From assembly GCF_002723955.1 (NCBI RefSeq), contig NZ_BEWN01000001.1, positions 868,001 through 932,000 of the forward strand: DNA of 64,000 bases, written 5' to 3'. Both the position numbers and the translations under genes were made by a program. How positions within the stretch are numbered: the stretch's first letter is position 1; each line of letters opens with the position of its first letter. This document shows positions 54,603-63,453 of this stretch, one piece after another. Source of the stretch: Gluconobacter frateurii. GTDB lineage: Bacteria; Pseudomonadota; Alphaproteobacteria; Acetobacterales; Acetobacteraceae. The notes beneath the pieces were generated by a model that saw nothing but the letters and a program-made list of their open reading frames with translations, was not told the origin of the DNA and made no database searches.

Positions 54603-55247
54603 CTGTCACATGGTGGGATTGTCCACATCCAAGCCGGTAGCACGGCTGATATCTGGATGGCTCAAGATAGTCCAAGGGTTTTTGGCTTCCCGGCTTTCGC
54701 AACAGACGACCCTACGTCGGCCTTCTGTCGTAATGCAGAAGAGCAGATCCAACGGACTCAGACCGCGTTTGCTGGCATAGGCTGGGAGGTTCCGCACCTA
54801 CTTGAGGCGATGGCGAAAGCTGATGAACTGTAATTTGATCCCGTTAGACAGATGCGCATGCCACGCTGGTCGAAAGGGCATGTGGCGCTCGTAGGGGATG
54901 GCTGCGTTTGCCCCGTCTTTTCGGTCAGGACACGGCTCGAGCTGGCGCTGGTTAGTGCTTGTGTACTCGCTGGCGAACTTGCTACCCGTGCGCGCCCGGA
55001 AGATGCGTTCGTAGCTTATGAAAGAATAACGCGACCTTTTGTCAAAGCAAACCAGGCACTGGCGACTGATGGAAGCGGGGCTCTCTTTCTTCCCAAGACG
55101 CAAACACATATCCAGAAGCGCGATCATATTCGCGCAGAAATTGCCAGAAATGGAACGTCCGGGATATTCGACGATACCAACGCGAGGGTGCACAATGCCC
55201 TCCCTTTGCCGGACTGCACATCAGTGTGGCAAGAATATAAGTATTGA
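54603..55247 (+). pseudogene. Degraded FAD-dependent aromatic monooxygenase gene
   Basis: In one frame from about 54603 there is a long stretch including FAGIGWEVPHLLEAMAKADE followed by TAA where the family has a Tyr/Phe codon, then FDPVRQMRMPRWSKGHVALVGD and a continued frame to 55247 (AYERITRPFVKANQAL...). These are hallmarks of the C-terminal half of PHBH/TetX-type monooxygenases (MPRWSxGRVALVGDAA). The conserved DAAYCPSxLxGQG segment is replaced by an altered sequence, so a stop and likely deletion inactivate it. The N-terminal FAD domain is missing. Confidence 0.7.
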
Positions 55248-55584
55248 TGGTGAAGGTTAGAGTAGACAAAGAGACTCTATACGGCACCCTAATGGAAATA
55301 TATTTTTCCGCAGGAGCCAAAAGCTTTCTGCCCCAGAAACTATTCCGCGTATTGCGGCTATGGACATGCAGAATTACGTGAAATTTACGAGCACCGTCAC
55401 GACGTGAAAAGCGAAATGACCATGATTGATGCGAGGGTGGGGAACCAAACATTGTGACGCAAGTAGTTACTCTGGAAAGGGTGGTCTCCTCACAGGACAT
55501 AGTGCCCAGATGCCACCTTTAGACGCTCGCAGCATTTTTCTTGGCACTGCCGTGTGAGAGGCGAAAAATTTTATGGAGGTTGAG
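55248..55584. other. Non-coding interval in the decayed region
   Basis: About 335 bases of AT-richer sequence following the monooxygenase relic. Short frames exist on both strands but none has recognisable content. I see no promoter or RNA gene here. Confidence 0.45.
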
Positions 55585-56097
55585 ATGGTCATGGCCGCGT
55601 CGCCATCGCCGAACGTCGAAGACGTCATCACGCAGGGAAATCCTACGGACAACGAACTGCTCGCGTTCTACCGCTCGGAAATCCGCTTTGAAAGCGAAGT
55701 TGTCAACGGTCGTCTGCAAGCGTTGCTGGGGTCACAGTCCTTCCTTGTGATTGCCTACGCCACGGCAATGACAGGGTCGACTACTCGGTGGGGAGACAGG
55801 ATGGTGCTTCTTGTCCCACCGCTTTTTTCCCTCCTGGGCTTCATGCTTGCACTCATGGCATTACCCGGTATCCGCGCGGGCTACGCGGCGATCGGTAAAT
55901 GGGAAGAAAAGCAGCGGGCCCTTCACCATCGTTACCCTCATTTGATTGAATTTACCTTGGCAGCGAGCGACGACGAAACGCGGGACATGATGCGCCGTGG
56001 ACAGCGGGGCGCACTTTTCGCTCATCAGGCGCCCTTCGTCTTTCTTATCGCATGGACCGTGTTCTGTCTCATTCCTTTCTATTTGTACTGGGGCTAA
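55585..56097 (+). CDS. Hypothetical membrane protein with three possible membrane segments
   Basis: 170 residues from the ATG at 55585, with GGAGG at 55575-55579; the ORF opens 4 codons earlier at 55573. The N-terminus (about 1-45) is soluble and acidic. Hydrophobic segments are at about 48-66, 76-95 and 148-166, with a charged loop (KWEEKQRALHHRYPHL) between the last two. The family is not recognised. It follows the decayed region and is convergent with the efflux operon. Confidence 0.6.
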   Translation: MVMAASPSPNVEDVITQGNPTDNELLAFYRSEIRFESEVVNGRLQALLGSQSFLVIAYATAMTGSTTRWGDRMVLLVPPLFSLLGFMLALMALPGIRAGYAAIGKWEEKQRALHHRYPHLIEFTLAASDDETRDMMRRGQRGALFAHQAPFVFLIAWTVFCLIPFYLYWG

Positions 56098-56199
56098 GAG
56101 GAGCGTCTCGCAGCTGGTGAATTAGCGGGAAGAACACAAGGTCTGCTCTTCATCAATGAAACGAGAGAGCAGATATCTATTAACATGGTTCTTTAGGCT

Positions 56200-57654
56200 C
56201 TATTGGTCAGGTCCCTTGAGTGCAGTTTCTGCATATTGCCATCCCCCACCCAGAGCACGATAAAGCGCCACCAGTGTCGTCTCCGTACGCGTCTGACTGA
56301 TAGAAAGGGCAGATTGACTGGCAAGTAAGGCAGCTTGTGTCGCCACCACGTTCAGATAATCCGTTGCACCCTGTTGATACCTCTCGCGGGCAGCTTTGAA
56401 GGCAGCCTGGTTTTGTAAGGCGGCCTGTTCTGTAAGCTCGTGAGTTGATTGCGCCTTTGTATAAGCCGTCAGAGCATCGTCCACCTCACGCCAGGCGTTT
56501 AGAACAGTACGTCGCCAGGTCAGAATAGCCTCACGTTGCGCGGCTTTGCGGAATTGAAGGGTAGAAATCAGCCTGCCGCCTTCGAAAACCGGAACATTGA
56601 GAGTCGGACCGACGCTGAACTGCTTCGCAGGGAGTGAGAAAAAATCAGCAGCGGAAAAGGATTCCGTTCCCATGTTTCCGGCTAAAGTGATGTCTGGATA
56701 AAAGGCCGCTGTAGCGACCCCCACTTCGGCGGTGGCGGCATGCAGGCGCGCTTCGGCCTCAAGGACGTCCGGACGCCGACGTGTCAGATCTGCGGGTAAA
56801 CCAACAGGCACCCGGGCAGGCAATGGCGGTTGGATGGAAGTAGACCTGAGTTCGGTTTCAAGAGCTCGTGGCGGTTCCGCAAGGAGCAGGCCAATAGCAT
56901 TGATGAGCGCTGCTTCGGAGTTTTCAAGACCGGGCAGATCTGCGCTCATACTGGCAAGCTGTGCAGACGCCTGCGAGACGTCCAGATTTGTGGCGACGCC
57001 ATTCTTAAAACGGTCCTGCACCAGTCTCAGATTGGTACGGGCTAGGCTGATGTTCGATTTCAAAATAGCCTGTTGCTGCTGAACACCCCGCAGTTGCATG
57101 TAGTCGGTTGCCAGATCGCTGACGGCTGCAAGGGCAGTGGCACGGCGCGCAGCCAGCGTTGCTGTCTGATTGGCGCGCTGAGCTTCGACACTGCGACGTA
57201 TGGTGCCGAACAGGTCCAGATCCCAGCTGGTACTGAGGACGTTTTCGTACAAATTGAAGTTCATGCTTGAACCGGGCCGCGGTTCGGCAAGAGAGAAGAT
57301 GCCCTGTGAGCTGAGTTGCCGATAGGCGTAGGAGCCGGACCAGTTGGCCTGCGGCAGACCTGCGGAGGCCGCGACCTTCATCTGGGAGCGTGCCTCGTTA
57401 ATGCGTTCCAGGCCAATTTGCAGGTTAAGATTCTGCCTTCCGAGACGGGCGACAAGGCTGCTCAGTTCAGGGTCGTTAAAGCTGTTCCACCACTGTGTGT
57501 CGATGGCACCGGCGTAAGTCTGACTGTTGCTGTGGGGCTCCGGGCCCCAGACGCCGGGAGTATCAATGGCGGGACGATGAAAGTCAGGGCCCATGGTACA
57601 GGCCGAAAGTACGAGACTTCCTGCAACAAATGCGAGAACACGAAGGTGCTTCAT
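56200..57654 (-). CDS. NodT/OprM-family outer-membrane efflux lipoprotein
   Basis: 484 residues with lipobox LVLSAC near residue 19 and two OEP (TolC-like) domains with repeated FSLPAKQFSVGPTLN and RLEAEARLxAATA-type segments. Third gene of the tripartite exporter, overlapping emrA by 4 bases. Confidence 0.93.
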   Translation of the reverse strand: MKHLRVLAFVAGSLVLSACTMGPDFHRPAIDTPGVWGPEPHSNSQTYAGAIDTQWWNSFNDPELSSLVARLGRQNLNLQIGLERINEARSQMKVAASAGLPQANWSGSYAYRQLSSQGIFSLAEPRPGSSMNFNLYENVLSTSWDLDLFGTIRRSVEAQRANQTATLAARRATALAAVSDLATDYMQLRGVQQQQAILKSNISLARTNLRLVQDRFKNGVATNLDVSQASAQLASMSADLPGLENSEAALINAIGLLLAEPPRALETELRSTSIQPPLPARVPVGLPADLTRRRPDVLEAEARLHAATAEVGVATAAFYPDITLAGNMGTESFSAADFFSLPAKQFSVGPTLNVPVFEGGRLISTLQFRKAAQREAILTWRRTVLNAWREVDDALTAYTKAQSTHELTEQAALQNQAAFKAARERYQQGATDYLNVVATQAALLASQSALSISQTRTETTLVALYRALGGGWQYAETALKGPDQ

Positions 57655-58820
57655 GGTGCGGTGGCCGCGGTGGAAGTTTGGGAAGGCGCCGTGACGGTTA
57701 TGGGGCTCTGGAGTTGTTCTGCAGCGACATTATCAAGGTTGGTATCGACGGTTGTTTCCACAGAAAAGCCAAGGCGTAGCAGGTGCGCAAGTGGCTGGTT
57801 GGGAGCGAGAATGATCTTGACCGGCAGGCGCTGCACGATCTTGGTGAAATTGCCGGTTGCATTTTCTGGTGCGATGGGGGCGAAGACGGCGCCCGATGCG
57901 GGGGGAATGCTATCCACGATCCCATTCAGGGTTATGTCATAGGCGTCCACATGGATTTTGACAGGCTGGCCGGGCCGCATATGGCGCAGGGCGAGTTCGC
58001 GGTAATTGGCGCGGATCCAGATCTGATCAAGAGGAACGAGCGCCATGAGGGCCGCCCCCGGAGCAACGTAGTTTCCGGTCTGGACGCTGCGTTCGCCGAT
58101 CATGCCGTCTTCCAGGGCCCGGACCTTGGTATAAGACAGGTTCAGTTCGGCCTGATGGACATGGGCCCGGTCCATTTCGACAGTTGCTTCCGCAGATTTA
58201 TGCCGAGCCTGAAGAATGGGAAGCTGGGCCCGGGCAGCGGCGATGCGCGCTTCGAGAGATTGGAGCGTGGCCTCCATTTCACGCAGGCTTGCTGTGGACT
58301 GCTGGTGTTCCTGAGTGGAGCCCGCCCCCGTGCGTGCAAGATTGGTGTAGCGCTGGTCATTCTGACGGGCAAAAACCAGTTGGGCACGTATCCGAGCAGC
58401 TTCCCCGACATTTTCGTCAATGATTGATGGCTGACGCGTTACACTGGCAGCAGCATCCTGCACCAAGGCCTCATCCCGGGCGAGGGTTGCACGGTTCTGG
58501 TCCAGTGTCGTCTGATAATCATGGGGGTCGAGCTCGACAAGAACCTGGCCGGCATGGACCGGCTGATTGTCGGTCACGTCCACGGCGATGACCTGTCCTG
58601 CGATACGAGGGGCGACAACAGTATAATGGGCCGTGACATAAGCGTCGTCAGTCCAGACATGCCGGTTGGGGACGAAAATGATAGCCAGCACGACGGCAAT
58701 AAAGATGAGAATGATCCCGCCCCCACTGATGAACAGCCAACGGGTGATGTTGCGGTGCTTCTGCTCCTTCTTTTCGTCTTCCTGAGGGGGGGGGGAAGAT
58801 GTGTCGTTCTGATCCGCCAT
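57651..58820 (-). CDS. emrA: EmrA-like membrane-fusion protein
   Basis: 389 residues: cytosolic N-terminal tail (about 1-25), one membrane helix (about 28-48), then lipoyl/hairpin/barrel modules of the HlyD family (DVTDNQPVHAGQVLVELDPHDY, long coiled coil to about 210, barrel to 340). Bridges the MFS pump with the outer-membrane channel. Proline/threonine-rich tail. Confidence 0.92.
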   Translation of the reverse strand: MADQNDTSSPPPQEDEKKEQKHRNITRWLFISGGGIILIFIAVVLAIIFVPNRHVWTDDAYVTAHYTVVAPRIAGQVIAVDVTDNQPVHAGQVLVELDPHDYQTTLDQNRATLARDEALVQDAAASVTRQPSIIDENVGEAARIRAQLVFARQNDQRYTNLARTGAGSTQEHQQSTASLREMEATLQSLEARIAAARAQLPILQARHKSAEATVEMDRAHVHQAELNLSYTKVRALEDGMIGERSVQTGNYVAPGAALMALVPLDQIWIRANYRELALRHMRPGQPVKIHVDAYDITLNGIVDSIPPASGAVFAPIAPENATGNFTKIVQRLPVKIILAPNQPLAHLLRLGFSVETTVDTNLDNVAAEQLQSPITVTAPSQTSTAATAP

Positions 58821-58869
58821 CCTGCGGCAATTCCTTTCTTTCCCGGCACATGGCTGGAAGATTTTGAAG

Positions 58870-60423
58870 TTATTTCGATTGAAACACGATACGTGGGGGA
58901 TAGGTTCGAACTGGGAGCACGCAGACCCACACCATCAGGAAAACCACAAGGCTACCGAGCACAATCCAGTCGTCGCTGAAAGTCAGTGTGGCCGTCTGGC
59001 GCGTCATTTGGGCGTGCAGGGCAGCCATGCTGCCCGGATTGATGGGCTCACCGGAGGGTGTAAGAGGAGCTGGGCGTTGCAGGACGGGATTCGTGCCCTG
59101 CACCAGACTATAACGGACCTGTCCGAGGCGGTCCGCAATCCGGTCTGAATGTAGTGAACCGCGTTCGCGGTGCATGAGCTGGAGCAGCCAGATCCCCACG
59201 GCTTCTGCGACGGCGCGGGGTGTATTGACCATGGCGGAAGCAAAAGGACCTTCGGAAGGATCCAGCGTATTGGTGGACATCATCAATAAAGGCATGACGA
59301 TCATGGCGTCCCCGATGCCCTGGAGCGCCTGCCATAAGTAGAACTGGTCGCGGTTCCAGTTGGATGTGAGAAAGAAATCACCGATGCAAGCAGTCAGAAT
59401 GCAGGTCATACCGATAAAGCTGACGACACGGGAGTCCACCCAGGTCTTGTTCAGCAGGACCGCCATCAGGGGAAGCATCACGAGCTGTATGGCGGCAATT
59501 TCAAGAGTAACGGGGTAAATCTGTTCCGGACGATAACCTGCTGCAGATTTCAGAAATGACGCTGGCAGCGAGGAAGAGGATAATGAGATGACTACGAAAG
59601 TCAGCAGGGTGCTGGCTCCGTAGGCAAAATTGCGTCGCCCCAAAAGCTGAAATTTAAAAAGGGGAAGGGGATGGAACCATTCGTTCAGAACGAACAGGGG
59701 AATGCAGACAAGGCTTATAAGACCCAGAACGCAGATGAACGGGCTGTTGAACCAGTCCATCCAGTCTCCCATCTGAAGCATGATCGAGAACGAGCCCATT
59801 CCAAAGACGATTAGCAGGAAGCCTTTCCAGTCGAACTTCCAGAACCGTTCGTGTTTCGGAGGATCGACCGGCATTCCATACCACAGCAGCAGGAAAGACA
59901 ATGTGCACAGCGGGATCGACTGCCAGAAGACAAACCGCCAGTTCACCAGGTCCGTCCACAGGCCGGCAAATGCCATGCTGAGGTTGGGAAAAAAGGTGGC
60001 AGTCAGGGCATAGGCGGCCAGACCGTAAAGCCTGATGGGTGGAGGCAAAACTCGCAGGGCAATCGTCATGAGAAGCGGAACGGTAAAACCTCCTGCCAGC
60101 CCCTGAAAAACCCGCAGAATGTAGAGTAGGGACAGGATGGAAGTGAATGGAATAAGGCTGGATGCGAGAACGGCGAGAGTCACCACAAAAAATGAAAACC
60201 GACGCAAGGTGAGCGTGACGGCAAGCCATGGAGAAACTGACATACCGATGATTTCGGCTGTCACATACAGGGTCGAGAACCAGCGTTGAGAGTCCATGCT
60301 GAGGCCTAGCGCCCCGGCGACGTCCGGAAGAGCCTGAGCGGAGACCTGCTCGTTCATTTCTGTAGCGAAAGAGAGAGCTATGATGCCCGCAAGCCCGAAT
60401 AGAGAGCGTTGCTGGCTTGTCAT
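58870..60423 (-). CDS. emrB: EmrB-like MFS drug:H+ antiporter (DHA2)
   Basis: 517 residues with 14 membrane segments, matching DHA2 (EmrB/QacA) transporters: ALPDVAGALGLSMDSQRWFST in the first loop, VFQGLAGGFTVPLLMT (motif C-like). First gene of emrB-emrA-nodT, with a 50-base gap to emrA. No regulator gene adjacent. Confidence 0.9.
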   Translation of the reverse strand: MTSQQRSLFGLAGIIALSFATEMNEQVSAQALPDVAGALGLSMDSQRWFSTLYVTAEIIGMSVSPWLAVTLTLRRFSFFVVTLAVLASSLIPFTSILSLLYILRVFQGLAGGFTVPLLMTIALRVLPPPIRLYGLAAYALTATFFPNLSMAFAGLWTDLVNWRFVFWQSIPLCTLSFLLLWYGMPVDPPKHERFWKFDWKGFLLIVFGMGSFSIMLQMGDWMDWFNSPFICVLGLISLVCIPLFVLNEWFHPLPLFKFQLLGRRNFAYGASTLLTFVVISLSSSSLPASFLKSAAGYRPEQIYPVTLEIAAIQLVMLPLMAVLLNKTWVDSRVVSFIGMTCILTACIGDFFLTSNWNRDQFYLWQALQGIGDAMIVMPLLMMSTNTLDPSEGPFASAMVNTPRAVAEAVGIWLLQLMHRERGSLHSDRIADRLGQVRYSLVQGTNPVLQRPAPLTPSGEPINPGSMAALHAQMTRQTATLTFSDDWIVLGSLVVFLMVWVCVLPVRTYPPRIVFQSK

Positions 60424-60972
60424 GCAAGGCGCACGAAAAGAGAAAAAAGTATCATGTAAAAATTATGCCGGTGCGATCGATAGATCTTCAACTCTATTTG
60501 TAAGTCTTGCGAATAAGTAAAAATTTATATTTTTTAAAACGATCTCATCCTGTAGGGACAGCGTTAAGCTCAGTGGTCTAACGCTAAGGCCTTGCCCGCT
60601 TGATCTGATCAATAATCGCCTATCATTCTTGGTCGGGAGCTGTGGGCATCTCAGTCCGTTGGTTTCAAAACGGCAGGAACGGGCAGCAGAAACATCCATC
60701 ATTGGAAATTGCTTTGTTCGGCGCGCTTTTTTTCAAATGTTAAGACCGTAAGCTTGTATGTCAGCACGCTTCATAGGAATTCCTGCTCGTAAACGGGTGA
60801 AGTCCTTGTCCTCACTTAGTGTCAGATAATGTCTGAGGGCGAACTGGACTTTTACGTAAATAAAATTTCTTTCCCTGTTTTTTCGTAACATATTCTTGAC
60901 CGGCTCGTTGTGTCTTGAAGCGGCGAATTTTCAGACTGTGCCGTTTCTTGTAATACTTTGACTGGAAATAAT
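60424..60972. other. Divergent intergenic region between the efflux operon and MFS gene
   Basis: About 550 bases, AT-rich. The promoters of the divergent emrB operon and the MFS gene should lie here. I see no repeat or clear operator; short frames present (for example minus strand 60463-60702) have no recognisable content. Confidence 0.45.
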
Positions 60973-62190
60973 GTGGCGGAAAACAGAGCGCAGCCCCGAC
61001 ATCGAAAGGACGACCTTTCACTAGATGGGCTGAGTTTTCTACTCGCAGACGTGCAGGACAATCTGGGAAATTTCCTGACGGCTTTTCTGACCCTGCAACA
61101 TTGGCCATCGAACCGGATCGGGGTTGCAATTGCAGCTGGCGGTCTAGGGGCTGTTCTGGCCAGATTTGTCGGAGGGTGGACACTCGATATTGTTGCGCGC
61201 CGGCGCCTGATGCTGGCACTTTGCTGTGTGGTGACATGTGCGTCTGTCGGTGTAATGGCATGGCTCCCTCTGTTTTATCCCATCCTTCTGGCTCATTTTA
61301 TTGCAGGCGGAGCAGGGGCACTCTTCACACCTATTCTTGCGGCAATCAGCCAGCATACTGCTGGAGCTAAAGGCTATATTGCTCGTATGGGCCGTAATGA
61401 ATCTTTCAACCATCTGGGGAATGCGTCGTCTGGTTTGCTGATGAGCATTCTGGGCAAGATGATGGGCCCCGTGGCCCCTCTCTGGGGGGTAGGAGGACTT
61501 GCGGCCGTCAGCCTTCTTCTGGTTGGTGGCTTTTCAAGTCAGGTTGATGAGCCACCAGAACATTCTGGAAAATCCGTATCGGCTCATGAGACCCTCCGTG
61601 CGGTCTTTACCTTGTTATCTGAACCGAGATTGACTGTTTTTCTGGCGACCTACCTGCTGTTCAATATGGCAAATGGCGCCGTGGTACCGCTCATGATCGA
61701 GCGTTATGCTTTTCTTCATCTGGGTAACCCCGCCACTGTCCCAGCTACCTGCATCGTGGTTGCCCAGATTACCATGGTACCTGTCGCGTATCTGGTAGGT
61801 AAGAAAGCACCGCATTGGCCTCGCAAACCTCTTTTTGTCCTGGCTCTGGCCCTTCAGCCGGTGCGAGACAGTCTTGTTGTGCTAAGCGCGGGCTGGCCAG
61901 CGCTCATTGTCATACAGATTCTGGACGGATTGTCTTCTGGCATTATTCTTGTGCTGTTTTACGCCATTTTGGCAGATATCGCTGTAAAGAGCGGGCGTCG
62001 TAATTTGCTGATTGGATTAGGATTAGCACTTGGAACAGTCGGTGCACTTCTCTCTAATCTTGCGAGCGGAATGCTGACATCCTCTTATGGGTTTAGTATG
62101 ACCTTCGTCGCCTTGGGCGTTGCAGGCGTTATCGTGGCGGGTCTGTTTGCATTGGGCATGCCGGAAACTCACTCAATCTCTTCGGATTAA
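60973..62190 (+). CDS. MFS transporter
   Basis: 405 residues with 11-12 predicted membrane segments and a loop between 6 and 7 (DEPPEHSGKSV). The longest frame starts at a TTG (60958); the GTG at 60973 has GGAA upstream and is preferred. The RFVGGWTLDIVARRRLM motif after helix 2 is MFS motif A. Substrate unknown. Followed by the acyl-CoA dehydrogenase gene after 129 bases. Confidence 0.8.
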   Translation: MAENRAQPRHRKDDLSLDGLSFLLADVQDNLGNFLTAFLTLQHWPSNRIGVAIAAGGLGAVLARFVGGWTLDIVARRRLMLALCCVVTCASVGVMAWLPLFYPILLAHFIAGGAGALFTPILAAISQHTAGAKGYIARMGRNESFNHLGNASSGLLMSILGKMMGPVAPLWGVGGLAAVSLLLVGGFSSQVDEPPEHSGKSVSAHETLRAVFTLLSEPRLTVFLATYLLFNMANGAVVPLMIERYAFLHLGNPATVPATCIVVAQITMVPVAYLVGKKAPHWPRKPLFVLALALQPVRDSLVVLSAGWPALIVIQILDGLSSGIILVLFYAILADIAVKSGRRNLLIGLGLALGTVGALLSNLASGMLTSSYGFSMTFVALGVAGVIVAGLFALGMPETHSISSD

Positions 62191-62319
62191 GTGTGACTGC
62201 TGAATATCCTATGGAGTTTATTTCGCTCAAAAGAGTGAATGGATTGCGGCGCACTGAACGGGATCTATCAACCCACACTAAACGTTCCTTCATGGCAGTG
62301 CGTGAAGGAATGCTGAGGG

Positions 62320-63453
62320 ATGGCGATTGCAGAGCAGGATGCTTGTGAACAAGGGCTTGCTGTTTTTGAAGCAAAGTTGCAGCGATTGTTTGAGGAATGG
62401 AAGGCCAAGCCGCTTTCGGCTCCTGAAAACGAGTTTCCTGTTGCTCTCCTGAAGGAGCTGCAAGAAAAAGGCGTGTTTTCGGCTCTTTTTTCGATCGAGG
62501 AAGGCGGCCTTGGGATGTGTAGATCCGCAGAAGGAGGCCAGTATCTCTTCACCCTGCTGAGGCGCGTCGGGTATCTGAGCCTGTCTTTGGGACGATGTCT
62601 GGAAGGGCATGTGAATGTGGTGCGTCTCGTGGAATTGTATGGCACCACAGCTCAGCGCCATGTCCTAAGGTCTCGCCTGAAACAGGCTGGTTTGGCTGGA
62701 ATTTGGGTTACAGATGGAAATCCTCTGGTCACCCTAAAGAGGGAAGGTTCGAGTTACAGGCTTTCAGGAATTAAAGGGTTTGCCAGTGCCGTCAAACAGG
62801 TCAGTCTGGCGTTGATAACAGCGACGCCCAATCAGGGTGCCCCGGTCATGGTTCTTGTCCCGACAACCGATGCGAATCGTCAACGACCTGGCCCAGGGAC
62901 ACTCACCGGAATGCACGCCAGCGGAACAGGAGCCTATGATTTTACGGGCCTTCGGATCGCGCCTGAAGACATTCTTGGATCAGCAGGTGATTATCTCCGA
63001 CAGCCCGAGTTTTCTGCGGGCGCGTGGCGAGGATCGGCTGTGGCCCTGGGAGGAATAGATCATCTGGTGGACCTGCTCAGACAGGAGCTTCTGGCTCGAG
63101 GACGAGCTGACAATCCACATCAGCTGGCCAGGATAGGAGAAGCACTTATTCTTCGGAAGACCGCAGCGATGTGGGTTAAAGAAGCTGTTAAAGCGGCTTA
63201 TTCCGTTCATATGGCATCAGAAGATGTGATCTCGATCATCAATCTGGCCCGATTGGCAGTCGAACGGGCAGCTTTGGAATTGATTACACTCGTCCAAAGG
63301 AGCCTTGGTCTGTCGGCCTTCATAAAAGGTAAAGCGGTAGAACAGGTTATGAGGGATCTGGCCACTTATTTAAGGCAACCTGCACCTGACGAAGCTTTAA
63401 CTGAGGCAGCTTCGTGGTTTGTTCATAATGACTGGCCGGAAGTAGTCTCATGA
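62320..63453 (+). CDS. Acyl-CoA dehydrogenase-like flavoprotein
   Basis: 377 residues with the acyl-CoA dehydrogenase N-terminal helix domain (LLKELQEKGVFSALFSIEEGG), a middle domain with GIWVTDGNPLV...LSGIKGFASA, and a degenerate C-terminal domain. The usual catalytic Glu in the C-terminal helix cannot be located confidently, and the domain is short. It overlaps the next gene by ATGA. In other alphaproteobacteria such dehydrogenases co-occur with PIG-L deacetylase, methyltransferase and glycosyltransferase genes (from memory), so a role in a secondary pathway is likely. Confidence 0.75.
   Translation: MAIAEQDACEQGLAVFEAKLQRLFEEWKAKPLSAPENEFPVALLKELQEKGVFSALFSIEEGGLGMCRSAEGGQYLFTLLRRVGYLSLSLGRCLEGHVNVVRLVELYGTTAQRHVLRSRLKQAGLAGIWVTDGNPLVTLKREGSSYRLSGIKGFASAVKQVSLALITATPNQGAPVMVLVPTTDANRQRPGPGTLTGMHASGTGAYDFTGLRIAPEDILGSAGDYLRQPEFSAGAWRGSAVALGGIDHLVDLLRQELLARGRADNPHQLARIGEALILRKTAAMWVKEAVKAAYSVHMASEDVISIINLARLAVERAALELITLVQRSLGLSAFIKGKAVEQVMRDLATYLRQPAPDEALTEAASWFVHNDWPEVVS

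Noticed and set aside
55042-55500. 152-codon minus-strand frame in the decayed region
   Set aside because: Overlaps the monooxygenase relic on the other strand and resembles no family.
60463-60702. 79-codon minus-strand frame upstream of emrB
   Set aside because: AT-rich intergenic DNA without a ribosome site or recognisable content; probably chance.
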